Shown here one piece after another: positions 21,005 through 34,207 of a stretch of 64,000 nt of DNA. The stretch is from positions 77,095,955-77,159,954 of the forward strand of contig NW_026262581.1 of the NCBI RefSeq assembly GCF_021869535.1. The letters are read 5' to 3'. The notes under the pieces are model-generated. The model made no database searches. It saw nothing but the letters and a program-made list of their open reading frames with translations, and was not told the DNA's origin. Each line of letters starts with the position of its first letter. Position 1 is the first letter of the stretch. Both the position numbers and the translations under genes were made by a program. Origin of the DNA: Mytilus californianus (lineage: Eukaryota > Mollusca > Bivalvia > Mytilida > Mytilidae).

Positions 21005-21400
21005 AACATAAAAAAAAAATAAGAAGATGTTGTGTGATTGCCAATGAGACAACTATCCACGAGATTCCAAATGATGTGTAATTTAGTAACTATATATAAG
21101 TCGCTGCACGGCCTTCTACAATGATCAAAACTCACACCTATTCAGCTATAAAAGCCCCCGTCATGACAAAATGTGAAACACCAGCGGCCTGACTTATAAC
21201 AAAAGAAAATCAAGAAAAAAAGACAGACAGCAACCACCGATAACCACTGAATTACAGACTCTTAACTCGGGAAAGGCACATAAAAATGTGGTGGAGTAAA
21301 AGAGATTTGGAGCACTCAATCCTTCCTGTCGTAACCTGGGACATTGAAATAACAGGACAGCATCAGAAAAACCTATAAAAAAAGTTCCGTCAAGCGATTT
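21005..21400 (-). mobile_element. Retroelement family 3, 3'-end copy
   Basis: Antisense tail: AAGAAGATGTTGTGTGATTG followed by CCAATGAGACAAC, then CTATAAAAGCCCCCGTCATG, and CAACCACCGATAACCACTGA. It is built like family 1 but diverged. A sense relative lies at about 42890-43170. Confidence 0.65.
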
Positions 21401-21691
21401 TTTGAGCAAATAACAATTGATTTGAATAACCAAAGAAGCAAGCATGAATTATGAAATTTAAAAAGAACGATAATCTTCTAACAGTCTTGACTGAAGTGCA
21501 ATGAAGCTACAATGTTATAAACACTGTAATGAAGTGTCAAGATAGCTTATATGGAAATATTATTGATAAGATAAATCCCATTATGCATGCTGAAGCCATA
21601 AAGTACTGACCATAATATATAACTGTTTCGTATGTGATACCATGAGAAGGCTAACTCAGTCAAGTGATACAGTCTTGATATATATATATAT

Positions 21692-22094
21692 ACAAGTCTA
21701 AATTGAAAACAACGTTCAAACCTATGATTGCGTTGGATAAAAACCGCAATTTTTATACGTGTGCATGCAAAACAAATTTCTTGGTAGAGGGGTCTAAATA
21801 CAGCACAAACAACATTTTCCAAAAGACCAAATGAGTGAAAAAGTATATTTTAACAAAACGCATTTGACTAGCAGGTCGAACAACTGATGTTCTTAAACCC
21901 TGTTGACTGCCAGTGGCGATTGCCAAATAAACGGATCACAAGATGTAACAAAATAGATCTTTTTATTTATTTATTACCAAACAGAAAACAATAAACTTGC
22001 GGAAAAGATGGTATACCGCAAACACGAGGTGCAAAAGTTTGTACACCATATCCGGATTTCGACAATTAATGTCTCTTCAGTGATGTTAGGAATC
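21692..22094 (+). repeat. Direct repeat R1 (403 bp)
   Basis: First of two near-identical direct copies; partner at 22231-22634. Starts after a (TA)n run, with ACAAGTCTAAATTGAAAACA, and ends GTCTCTTCAGTGATGTTAGG AATC. The last part, GACAATTAATGTCTCTTCAG, also occurs near 46561, so the unit is related to a dispersed repeat. Confidence 0.88.
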
Positions 22095-22230
22095 GAAACG
22101 GTATTTGGAAGGTCATATAATTTACCTCAATTTAGGATAGACTCTTGAATTTTGAAAGAGTCAAAATAGGAAGAACGGATCATATGAACCCGAAGGCAAA
22201 TATAATACAAGCCCAAACGAAAAAATATAA

Positions 22231-22634
22231 ACAAGTCTAAATTGAAAACAACGTTCAAACCTATGATTGCGTTGGATAAAAACCGCAATTTTTATACGTG
22301 TGCATGCAAAACAAATTTCTTAGTAGAGGGGTCTAAATACAGCACAAACAACATTTTCCAAAAGACCAAAAAAGTGAAAAAGTATATTTTAACAAAACGC
22401 ATTTGACTAGCAGGTCGAACAACGGATGTTCTTAAACCCTGCTGACTTCCATTGGCGATTGCCAAATAAACGGATCACCATACGTAACAAAATTGATCTT
22501 AACTTTTAATTTAATACCAAACAGAAAACAATAAACTTGCGGAAAAGATGGTATACCGCAAACAAAAGGTGCAAAAAATAGTACACCATATCCGGATTTC
22601 GACAATTAATGTCTCTTCAGTGATGTTAGGAATC
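22231..22634 (+). repeat. Direct repeat R2 (404 bp)
   Basis: Second copy of the 21692-22094 repeat, offset about 540 bp, with a 136-bp spacer between copies and a (TA)n run at its right edge. Ends do not start TG or finish CA, so these do not look like ordinary LTRs. A partial tandem duplication is the simpler reading. Confidence 0.88.
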
Positions 22635-22659
22635 TTATATATATATATATACCAGACGA

Positions 22660-23520
22660 AAAAGGCTAATGTCCCAGTCATTTATCAGAGAGCCTGGGTG
22701 GCAGACCGGTTTTAATTATAAGCTGAACGTTTTAATTATTTGTCATATGGTTCATGTTTAACAGTTGTTGTGCCATGAGCTTATTCGCACCATGAACGCT
22801 GAAATCTTCATTAAAATTCTACACACGTTTATAAATATATCTAATGTAGATATATGAATTTGTTTATCAGCTTATATAAATTTACTATCTGCTTTATATG
22901 TAATTTGACCTTTATAGTTTATCCTAAGATGATTTCAAATCATATCAAATTTGGGTCGATTGACCACAGTTTTTATCTTGTATAGGAAGTGATTAACTGT
23001 CTTTATTTGCTCACATTGTTGATAGTTTTAGAAAGAATTTAGTTAATTTTCACTCTTTTAAAATAAAATTTAATTTTCTCCAGTTGAGGTCCGTCCAACA
23101 TTCATTTTGTTTTGTCTCTGAAGGTCACGCGATATTGATTTCTGATTTTTTTTAATCTGCAGTTTAAGCACAAGCACTTGGAGCTTGAATCCCCCGTTAT
23201 TTCTCAGCTACATATGTTTTTAATGAAGTTCTATATTAATTCAGTTCATTTTCCTTTTTTTATAAGAGGGCAGCTCGAATAAGCTGCCCCAATGTAAGAT
23301 TGATCTTATCCATATGTATACGATAGTACAGTAGTTTATAAATGCTACCCCTCTTTCTTATATTTCAAGGACATCGTTATATATAAACTACTTCTATTGT
23401 ACTCTCGAATTGATAACAGAAAAAGACACATTAGATAAGTGAAAATAAGTTGAAATATTAAAGAATATTTAATAATAAAAAAAAACGCCAATAAAAAAAT
23501 GGGAATAAAAGAACAGAGTT
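22660..23520. other. Intergenic, no recognised feature
   Basis: AT-rich intergenic sequence. No coding region, RNA gene or clear repeat boundary is visible. Confidence 0.5.
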
Positions 23521-23524
23521 CCAA

Positions 23525-24248
23525 TGTCCCCCGCGTAGCACGTATTTAATATGTCCAAGGGGCATAACTCTTTTTAAAAAAAGTCGATCGTCTACCATTA
23601 TAGAACTTGTCTGAGATATTGCTGATATTAACCTATAGAATAAGTTTTATAAAAATCTGGCAAGAATTGTACCCGTGAGAGCGCTAACGAGGCCATTTTC
23701 CATAAATTTAATATTTCCAAGGGGCATAAGTCCTTTAAAAAAGTCGATCATCCACCATTATAAAACTTGTCCGAAATATTGCTATAATTAACCTATAGTA
23801 TAAGTTTTATAAAAATCTGACAAGAATTGTACCCGTGAGAGCGCTAACGAGGCCATTTTCCATAAATCTAATATTTCCAAGGGACATAACTCTTTGAAAA
23901 GAAGTCGATCGTCCACCATTTTAAAAATTGTCCGAGATATTGCTGATATTAATCTAAAGTATAAGTTGTATAAAAATCTGGCAAGAATTGTACCCGTGAG
24001 AGCGCTAACGAGGCCATTTTCCATAAATTTAATATTTCCAAGGGACATAACTCTTTTTAAAAAAGTCGATCGTCCACCATTATAGAAATTGTCCGAGATA
24101 TTACTGATATTAAGCTATAGTATAAGTTGTATAAAAATCTGGCAAGAATTGTACCCGTGAGAGCGCTAATAAGACCGGACGGACACACGGACGGACGGAC
24201 GGACGCCCGGTATTTCCATGTCTCCTGCAACGCGTTACGCGGGGGACA
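23525..24248 (+). mobile_element. Pearl/Helentron-like element with four ~161-bp core repeats
   Basis: 5' end TGTCCCCCGCGTA (23525-23537) is a perfect 13-bp inverted repeat of 3' TACGCGGGGGACA (24236-24248). Four imperfect tandem units of about 161 bp follow the 5' end (landmark TCCAAGGG(G/A)CATAA at about 23553, 23716, 23876 and 24037). Then comes an ACGG microsatellite (24177-24206) and a terminal hairpin. Short ORFs inside are artefacts of the repeat units. This is the pearl layout known from bivalves. Confidence 0.82.
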
Positions 24249-25260
24249 AAAAGAAGGGCCCATGCCCAAGCTTTTGTGAAAAACAAAAGCAAAGGAAGAT
24301 ATCTTGCATCCCATGTATGAATTAAGTTAATATGGTAAACAATATATTACATTTTTGTACATTATAGACATTATAATGTATAAAAATGTAATATAATGCA
24401 TTAGATGCGCATTAATTGTCGGAATGCGCATATAATGCAGTAAAATTAGTACCGTTAATGTTATTGATACAACTAGGTCGAGCCCTCTGCATAAGGACTG
24501 TTAGTCCCCGCCTGAGTATCACATGCACAGTAGCTCAGTACTTTGGTACTGGCACTCGTGAACATACGGATATTGTTTTATATAGATTAGCTGTTATAAA
24601 TTTAAGATAATAATTTTGAATTAAGGAACTCATCTCTCTCATACATCTGTCACCGGGGAAAATGGTGACTTGTGAGATTGTGTAACAAGAGCCTGACTGA
24701 ATGGCCTCTTGTTATTGAAACTGTGTGATGCTCCTGATCACACAACGAACGAATAATCTTAATGACAATGACAACTCTGGGTCTGAAATTTGGTGCTAAC
24801 TAAAACTTGAGAACCTGCGATGAATAATTCAATAATTCAGCATGGAATACTTTTATTACCGATGGACTGTGTTCAGTGTAAAGTCCTGAGTCCGATCTAA
24901 TTCATCAAAATTATAAACAAGTTTTTATTCACAATTAAAGTGACAAGTATAAACATAACAAATCACAATTAATCTGAGTGATATTGTTCACTGTCAAGGA
25001 TTATACTATTTTTAAACACAATGAGTTTAAGTCCAAAATGTCAGAATTGTAAATGTTAAGTAAAAGTCCAAAATAATATGATTGGTCACACCTTGGACTA
25101 TTAGTATAATAATCCCAGGTCACACATATCTCTGATTTCTTGTCAGGATTATGGTATATTTTTTGGTAGTTATCAGTTATATTAATTAACACTATACTGT
25201 AGAAAAGAACCATCTATCAAACATTTTTTTTAATTCGATACAATATTTAGAATTACATAT
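24249..25260. other. Intergenic, only small hairpins
   Basis: Small inverted repeats AACAAGAG..CTCTTGTT (24687-24716) and GTGTGA..TCACAC (24722-24742); otherwise no feature recognised. Confidence 0.45.
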
Positions 25261-25263
25261 CAA

Positions 25264-25760
25264 CAAGAAGATGTGGTATGAGTGCCAATGAGACAACTCT
25301 CCATCCAAGTCACAATGTAGACAATTATAGGTCAAAGTACGGCCTTCAACACGGAGCCTTGGCTCACACCGAACAGCAAGCTATAAAGGGCCCCAAAATG
25401 ACTAGTGTAAAACAATTCAAACAGGAAAAACCAACGGTCTATAAATCTATATAAAAAAAACGAGAAACGAGATACACTTATGAACAACAACAACAAACGA
25501 CAACTACTGATCAACAGGCTCCTGACTTAGGACAGGTGCATAACAATGCAGCGGGTTTAAACGTTTTAACAGGCGCCAACCTTCACCCTAACCTGAGACA
25601 GTAGTGTAACATTACAACATAAAAAGACACACTAAAAAATATCAATTGAAATGGCTTAACTCGATCAAAAAGACATTTATACAAAATCAAGTAAACATAC
25701 ACTGAACGAATAAGTTTGATCTATGACACAACATAAATACAATATTAATAAAAAAAAGAT
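25264..25760 (-). mobile_element. Retroelement family 1, 3'-end copy
   Basis: Nearly co-linear with 19253-19765 and 41410-41905. Same 3' terminus (AAGAAGATGTGGTATGAGTG on the plus strand) and same internal landmarks, 5'-truncated at about 25760. It faces the sense copy ending at 28063. Confidence 0.8.
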
Positions 25761-26205
25761 GTAGGAATAGTGTCAAAAGACAACTCTAACCTGGGACAAA
25801 ATGACGTTAAATAAAATAACGTACACATGTAAGCATGACATCGGCAGTGTCTAGAAGTAAACACATGCACGAAGCTGTAAAACTGATTTCGTTCAAACTT
25901 TAATAACAGATGTATGGTACCAAGACTTTATATTGCTGAATTAAACAAGTTGCACTTTTAGTTTCTAACATTTTGATAATTGGTTGGTACATTTAACATA
26001 AGTACACTTGTCACTATTTTGTGAAGTGACAAATCAACCAGTACTTAGCTTACACAAATGTTGTGTCGATCTTTTGATCTTAAATGACACTAACAATTTT
26101 ATCAGTAAAGTCATTCATTGTAATTGGTCAATTATCCTGTCCTCGTATGGACGCTGTCCTGAGACTGGTCATTTTAGGACACCGACACGCATTTAAATAA
26201 CAGAG

Positions 26206-28063
26206 GTGTCATTTATTTTAAAGAACTCGAATTTTGCTGGATATTTTATTAAGTTGAACTCGACTGGACGTCTGATGGATGGTTGTCAGTCTATGATGAT
26301 ACAGTTTGGAATCTGGGCTTTATTTCAATTTCTAAAGGGAAACTCCATACTAAAATTTACGACAAAAGAGACGATTTTTCATTCCCTATTGTTAATTTTC
26401 CTTTTTTAGACGGCGATGTGCCTTTGGCTCCATCATACGGTGTTTATATATCCCAACTCGTTCGGTATGCCCGTGTGTGTAGTGATGTCATAGATTTTAA
26501 CGAACGTAATCAATGCATCACTGGTAAATTATTAAGTCAGGGATATCCTTACCATAAATTACTTAAACTTTTTACTAAATTCTTTCATAGATACAAAGAT
26601 TTGATTAGTAAATTTGGCTGTACCTGTAGAAAACATCCTAAATTTTACGGTAATATTGTACTTAAAGCGCGGAAATCACTATGTGATCCGTGTAAACTCA
26701 TCGAACCTTTAAACAAACTTATTAGTAAGGGTTATCGTACCAATGTTGTAATTAGATCTCTGAAGATAGTTTACATTGGCACTAATATCGATTTTGTCAT
26801 TAGCAAATTAAAACATAACTAAATTTGTATTTTCCTTTCAAACGGGATGTATAGAGACACACACACGTTCATTTCTATCTATAAAGAAGTCACTCCTAAC
26901 TATCCTACTACCTGTCGATACATTTATTTTTGGCATTGCACAAGTCATGTCTTCTTTGACTGTTCATGACGTTAAAATACTAAATCCCAGGGATGTGTTT
27001 TAGTTGATTTCAGTCTCTGATGCATGATGTTTTATTTTTAATTGTTTTGGCTTTTAACTAACTGTCAGTAACTGCGAGTACTCTCAAATCGTACTTTCTT
27101 TTGATACCTGTTGATACTATTTGTAATGTTTTTTGTTATGTAATGTTAACATGGATCTTGTCTATATACCAGCTTTGATTATTTGGGATTACTACTAATT
27201 TTCACTTCTTCGTACTATGAACATCAAAATTATTTCATTTCTCCTTAAATACTGTACAGGAAGTTTTATCTAGCACTTATTGTATAGTTTTATTGTTGAT
27301 ATTCACCCCATATGTACCAAGTGTTAAATTAGTTTTATTGATATTAAAGAAATGTCTTGGTATTCCTAAACGGAAAATTTTATACACACAGAAGAAGAAG
27401 TATACTTAACAACACAATTATTTTAATTTACCTGTGTATAATGTGACGCAGGTTTTTGCAAAAGTGATGATTTTCTAAATATTGTTTAACATTTCACAGT
27501 GGTATCATACTTTAACTTTGTTTAAACCTGTTTATTTACTTTTGACCTTAATTATTTATCCCTTATAATTTTTATTAACTATGTATTTGCATTCAGGTAT
27601 CACAGATCAAATTTATTCGTTCATTGTGTGTAAATTTACGTTTTTTGATTGAGTTAAGCCTTCCAATTGATATTTTATAGTGTGTCTTTCTATGCTGTGA
27701 TGTTATACTATTGTTCCAGAAAAGGGAGAACGTTTGGAACAATTAAAACGTTTAATCCCGCTGCAAATGTTTGCACCTGTCCTAAGTCAGGAATCTGATG
27801 TACAGTAGTTGTCGTCTGTTTATGTAGTTCATACGTGTTTCTCGTTTCTCGTTTTTATATAGATTAGACCGTTGGTTTTCCCGTTTGAATGGTTTTACAC
27901 TAGTAATTTTTGGGGCCCTTTATAGCTTGCTGTTCGGTGTGAGCCAATGCTCCGTGTTGAAGGCCGTACCTTGACCTATAATGGTTTACTTTTATAAATT
28001 GTTACTTGGATGGAGAGTTGTCTCATTGGCACTCATACCACATCTTCCTATATCTATTTACTG
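26206..28063 (+). mobile_element. Retroelement family 1, longest copy (ORF end + 3' UTR)
   Basis: Contains the 179-aa ORF end (26283-26822), then about 1.2 kb of non-coding tail whose last ~500 bp (27555-28063) is the sequence repeated antisense at 19.3, 25.3, 41.1 and 41.4 kb. A common 3' terminus with variable 5' breaks indicates a LINE-like, target-primed mode. The 5' boundary is approximate; the first recognised coding similarity is at about 26206. Confidence 0.78.
26283..26822 (+). pseudogene. Retroelement ORF C-terminal fragment (reverse-transcriptase type)
   Basis: 179-codon open frame, 5'-truncated. It carries KGKLHTKIYDKRDDFSFPIV, NFPFL and PLAPSYGVYISQLVRYARVC, then KLLSQGY, KFFHRY and PKFYGNIVLKARKS. 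The layout of kpTD/yDKRDDF, 'SYGVYISQL.R..R.C', 'F..R', 'LL.QGY' mirrors the region just after the RT palm in Penelope-like/GIY-YIG-type retroelements. I recognise it as a retroelement protein common in molluscs, but the exact class is uncertain. The catalytic RT palm is missing, so it is non-functional. Upstream similarity (SNFAGYFIKL) lies in a different frame. Confidence 0.68.
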
Positions 28064-28547
28064 AACTTGAATATAAAATTTGAAAACGAAGAGGTCTTCG
28101 ATATTCGGAGTCACTAGTAGATCAAAAGTCAAGGTAACATCGGCTTATAAATAGGCCGAAAATTTGGATATTCAAATATGAATGATTTCTAGGTATTATT
28201 GTGAACTGTATGGCTAAGCCTCACACATTTTTTATGGTAATTAATTCAATTTTGGGTATATATATGTAAGAGACCTGTACTGGATATACGATGATGTGAT
28301 GTCTAGACAATAGTTGCTACATATATCTATTATAAATTTCGGCCTAAACTTAGGCATATTCGCGACAATCTATTATCTTGGTAATGGGACCGTATTCCTG
28401 ATATTCACAAATGCTTGAAATTTTCACAATAAATAACGTTGAAAATAACTTGCAATATTCCTTTATAGTCATGAATATGCGTAAACTATATGCTACTGAG
28501 CGTTAAGCAATCAAACAATCAATTCATTTTATCAAAACAGCGCTCAT

Positions 28548-28550
<3 letters not shown>
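28064..28550. other. Intergenic, no recognised feature
   Basis: Unique-looking AT-rich sequence between the retroelement and the (GA)n run. Confidence 0.45.

Positions 28551-28613
<63 letters not shown>
28551..28613 (+). repeat. (GA)n microsatellite
   Basis: About 31 uninterrupted GA dinucleotides. Likely polymorphic in length. Confidence 0.95.
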
Positions 28614-28614
<1 letters not shown>

Positions 28615-31600
28615 AATGGTGATTGGGGCATGACTATTACTACACCATATTTTTTTTAACTGATGGTATATTTACCATAAATCCGTTTGAATTTGTACTA
28701 ACTGATATCCTAGTGAAGACAAACTTGATCCATTTATTAGCTGACCTTGTAGTTAAGCACAACCAAAGAGGGTATGCACTTTGTATCCGAAACTCCTCCT
28801 AAATCTCTAACTAGATTGCATTGTAAACGTTCATAGATCATTGTAACATAATGTCATAGTGAACCTCAATTTTATTGTTGAGTAGTTTTTTTTGGGTTTC
28901 CCATGCGTAGTAGGCATAGACTCCGCTATACTAGTATCTACAATATGCTATGGCATCTTGTGTCCGATACTTTTCCTCAATCAATGAATCTTTCTAGGAA
29001 TCTTTCTTATATACTGTCATAATGCATCTCCATTTTTGTATCCGAACGTTTTCATTGGCGTTAACATAACTACTTTGCACTAAGTCACAGTAATGCCAAT
29101 AGGGAAGCAGGGTAATGAATTAATGAGCTATACTCATAGTTTTTCCTGTTTATCGTTAGAGTGATTTAATAGAAAAAAAGGATATGGTGTATCCATTCAT
29201 GACACAAATTAATCTAACGTAAGAAAAAAAAAACAAGAGCAAAGGACTAAATTCCTTTCAATTGCTTTTCATAGAGCTTTGCTTTGGTTTGAAGTAATAC
29301 ATTGTTCCCCATAGTCATTGAAGACAAACATTCATGCATACCCTTCAAATACATGTATGCACTGGGGCCAAGACAGTTTTCAGTACAATAAAAGTCGTCC
29401 TTACTCTTCTTGTTATTCCGGTACTTGGTCCTCGTTATCAACTTGATTAAATCGTAACTGGTCTCTTTTACATCTGTTTCATTGGAGCCTATACCATTCC
29501 TTACGTTTCTGGGTCTTGGTCCACGTTAAGTTCTTTGAGGCGACCTGTAAATATGTGGACGGATGTGGACTGAAATTATTTGTAAACAGTAGTCAATTGG
29601 ACAGGTCAGAAAATGTTAATTATAGTAACTAATATATTTCAACTCAGATAAAGGAAATACTTAAAATAGATTTTTATCTGGAAACATGTGCTTCAGTATA
29701 CAAGTACTCATATTATGTTTATCTGTTAATTGGCGGAAATCTTCACTTATAAGTGTTTTAATAATTACAGGCTTTTCTCCTGGTACTTTGTAAACGAGTC
29801 AATGCTGCAACTATCGACACAAGCTTTAATTTTAACATCAAAATTAAACGTTCCTGGGCGTACCATGTACGAATATAAGTGAGTGAACACAAACAGGGTT
29901 TATGAAATAGTGTGTGGAAAAACCACGAGGACATGTAGTATATATTAAAACCACGAATAACCCTGAAAATGATTAACCACAATTTTATCTTTGGCACAGT
30001 TTTACATTAAATTTTGGCAAAAATCTATCACCAAAATTAAAACAACAAATAATCAAAAAAATAATTAAAACATAAAACAATTACGTATAAAAAAACATCC
30101 CATTATCTACAATGACGGACAAAAGATTGAGTAAAAATTATCATTTTCATGAATTGATTTAAATGTATTAAATCTTATGACGACAAAGGACTTACAGGAG
30201 CAAACTGATTTGTGTTTTTAATCATTACTCATTGAAACCCCCAGATCTACAAGAAGGTTGCAATTGGAGTAGAAACAAGTACTTTTTAGGTACGCTGTCC
30301 TTGATTAAATCGGACGTAGGTCAACCATACCGAAACTAGTATGTCATACAAAGATACAACTATATCAGTACATAAAAAGCAGATAATCTATTATAACATT
30401 ACAATAGATAGCTATTTAACTGGCTGATATGCAATAATATCGCCCTCTGTTGTAATATCGGCGGTTGTACCTAAGTATGAGTATCTTTCATACACCAACT
30501 TTGTAAAAGGTACACGGAGAATGATGATATGCAATGCCAAAACTAAGTTGTTCACATCTTTTTCCTTTGGTCTTTAAGGATATTTGACTTGTTGGCAATC
30601 ATACCACATCTCCTTATTTTTATATTGTAAAGAATCTCAAAACAAAAATGATTGAATGATAAACTTACTCTTGCTTCAAACTAAAAATTGCCGGTCGAAT
30701 TGATGCTCATTTTGAAAATACCACACACAATGAATGGACGACAACAGTATTATCATAACCTTTATTAAAAGTCTAAAAAGTAAAATAAATGTTAATATTT
30801 AAAAGAGCATCTTAAACTTGCCCGCTTTATAAATAGTATTTCCATTAAAAGCCATGTGTTTTACCACTTTTGATCAAATCCCTGCTGATGAAATCATACT
30901 TCCAAAACGAGTCTCTAGATTTGTGATAAGATATGGTTTCGATCAATTCCTGAATCATAACAATCATTGAACGCTGAGACGCCACTGCAAGTAAACGCAT
31001 ATCGAACCAATGAAAAATAGTCACTCCATTAGACAAATCCAACGGAATATATCAAGGAAAGGAAAACCAACTAAAGGAAAATCAACCAAAGAAAAGGAAA
31101 CGTCTTCCCAGTTTAGTATAAAGATTACCATAAGAAATATCAATAACAAAGCCTAAAAAGGAACAAATGTGCATATTAGCGTTGGTTTTAATAAGAGTTA
31201 GATAGGATGGATTTTCGTTTGTGTATTTAAAAAAAAATGGAATTATTTACACAGACAATATCGTCAAATTTCTGTAGATATTGTTATAATAAAAGTGTTG
31301 TTTGTGAGAATCTTTATGGAATTTAGCAATAAAATGTAAATCTTAATAAGAGGGGTACAGTTAGACCCCATCGGAATTTCATTCAGCATATGCTCGATAT
31401 TTACAGTAATTATAGCTCTGTCGGTTACATTTGTTGAACTAAGCCCAATAGGAATGATTTTGGCAGCATTTACATAAAATTTGGTTATAGAGATGCGGAC
31501 TTAAAATAGTTTACGACGGACCTACGACGGACTTGAGGGTTATGACAACAGCTCGAACACATTGGGAGCTTACCAGAAAAATATGCACCCATGAAATTTT

Positions 31601-33962
31601 TGTAAGTGCATGTATGACTTTGCTCGACACTACAGTACACTGTACTATATAATTTCGGCCTTTACACCTAAGTACTATAATTTATTTAAGCTAATGACTT
31701 TATCTGTCACTTAATTACGGTATTATTAAGTTCTTATTCTTAACTAATTAGTTACGGGTCTTTGTACTTATATCACCATAGTATATCAAAGTAAGATAAA
31801 TCTTGTCTGCCTGGCATTTAACTATGATATTGTGTAGGTTATTATGCTTAAATTTATATATGGATGTTATAGAACGTTTGCTAAAAGTTAGTTATCATTC
31901 TAAATTTAAAATGTTTTTCTACTTTTACAATGTGACCGTAATTCAAGCCCCACATGTTCTTACATTTTATCTAAAATTGCAAGTTTATTCAAAATAATTC
32001 CATAAAATTTTCTTATAGGATTTACAATCAAACTAAACTGTCATTTTGCTTTGTCTGCAGTGGATATGTGTATAAGCCAATATCACAAAAGGATCTGCAT
32101 TACTAGTCTAACGTGAAATATTTATTTTGGCAAAAATGTGAGCATATGTACAATTAAGTTGCCTAAGGTCAATAGCAGAAGTCCCAAGACATTTACGGTG
32201 CAAAATGTTACAATAAATATATATATAGTCTACAAGATTGTATCATTGTTGTCTTCAAAAGCAGTGTATACCGTCGAATAACATTTTGATTTGATTGATA
32301 TTTGTAACTGATTTGCGTACGTAATACGTGGTTTGTGTGCCTTGGTCTTCAAATTAAACTGAGAACATATAAATATTGACACATTTTGCATTTACCGCAT
32401 CAACAATTGCACCAGAAGCTATGTATGCTATACATCTATGAGATAAACAACCTTACTTTTTAACGTAAATAGTCAATCGAATTCAAGGTTATCGCATAAA
32501 TGTAATTATCCGTTATTTCGTACAATACCATCTCAAAAAGCTTTTTGGATGTATAACAATAATTTATGTTTTGCAATATGCATGTTAACTATGTAAAGAT
32601 AGACGATTTTAATAGATTTTTCACTTGATTAGATGTATTTGACATAAAAGTGAAAACGTTTAACCCATTAGCCATCAGTTATTTTGTATTAACCGCAAGA
32701 AAATTGGATAATAGTTTAGTGCTTTTGTAAGTATTTCGTTTAATGGATTCAGTGTGTAATAAGAAACAAATTGCTTATGTACTGAATAGTGAGTGGATTA
32801 CGCAGAAACCACTTGTAACAGAAACCTTCTCATATCCAAAAAATTTTATTTTTAAAGAAATAAACTGGTGTAAGGCTTCAAATAATGTTTTGGACACATC
32901 ATGTAGGAGGTTTTCAACAAATCTATACAAAATATCTATTTTTATTATTATTTTCCCCGAAAACCACATCTGGCCACAAGTTTCGACATATCGACACAAT
33001 CAATTTTATATAAATACATCGAATAAATGTCGGGTAGATTAAGTTAAGGTCAAGCAAATTGATTTGAGGGAACTATAATACCTACACGCATGCATATTAT
33101 ATAATTTCGAAAAGTTCAAGTTTTTCGTGAATCTTTTACACCTTGTCTAATGTGGAGACGGTATGTTGACCTCTTAATGCCTTTTGTGATTTTTGTCATG
33201 TTGAATTGCTGTCTCTTGAACGCTTTACATAAAACCTGCTTTGATTTATTTTTTCATAAGTTTATATAACACAAATAATACCTACAAGCTGTGTTATACC
33301 ATCGATATTCTATTTCTTATGTGCACGACTGTCAGTTGAGTTTGGTCTTCACACAACATGCTAAGAAAGTCCCCTTTCCAGATAAAATAACAGGGTCTTT
33401 CCCCATATGTCAAGATTTGAAACGTCTGGCCTCTAGACAATGTTTGAATTATTTAACAGAGACTACCAAAAATATGCCATCAATTAGCACCATTCCTTTA
33501 AAAACAAAAAATTAATACACTAAAATATGCCCAAATACATCCACTTACGAGGTTTTTAACTTGGGACGGGTTAAATAAATGTTAATGTACTCAATCACTT
33601 CCCTTTTTAATGTCGACAAAACACGTGATTAATTACGACAAAACTAAATACTAGTATTACTGTATCAGAGAACGCAGTTACTGAATGTAAGCTTAAAGTA
33701 CTGAATTTGGTGAAATATCAATTATACTTCTTTGCACTCATGTATCGACTACTGTATTTCAATAAGCGAGTCATGAATCCATCAATTAGCTATTGGTTGA
33801 AGGTGGTTATTAATGTCATTAATAAAAAAAAATTCCAGGTGAGAGATTGCTGAAGCTCCTTCTTTTTTATATTATTGCGTGTCGCTTGATAGCTAGAGGT
33901 AAGGTGTTAACTTTCATTTTGGACGACATCTTAAAGAAGGAAAAATAGGAATCTTGGAATAA
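28614..33962. other. Intergenic, no gene recognised
   Basis: Over 5 kb with no convincing coding segment; open frames are all below about 100 codons with no family resemblance. A short family 1 tail fragment (TTGGCAATCATACCACATCT) lies at about 30592-30618, plus strand. Confidence 0.5.
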
Positions 33963-34054
33963 CCTAGTTCGAGGTTGCTCTGATGTCTGGAAGCCTTTTT
34001 TTGGGACTGACTGGGACTGTAGGTCGTAAGACGTCAGATCAATCTCGAACTAGG
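33963..34054. repeat. Imperfect hairpin, 25-bp arms
   Basis: Arms 33963-33987 and 34030-34054 pair at 22 of 25 positions (core CCTAGTTCGAG / CTCGAACTAGG perfect), with a 42-nt loop. Confidence 0.8.
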
Positions 34055-34207
34055 AATAACCGTCATATCTGACATATATGACCGCTTATAGTACATTGGA
34101 ATTAATTTGGCTATGGAATAGAGAAATGACCAAAGACTAAAAATATATAATCATAAGGCACCCGCTTCTTCCATGTTAACTGATCCGACAAAAGAAACTC
34201 TAAAAGC

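Noticed and set aside
21692-22634. LTR pair of a tiny retrotransposon
   Set aside because: The repeats lack TG..CA ends, the 136-bp interior has no primer-binding site or coding sequence, and no target duplication was seen.
23788-24314. Several overlapping ORFs on both strands
   Set aside because: They recur with the 161-bp unit of the pearl-like element and share no protein family.
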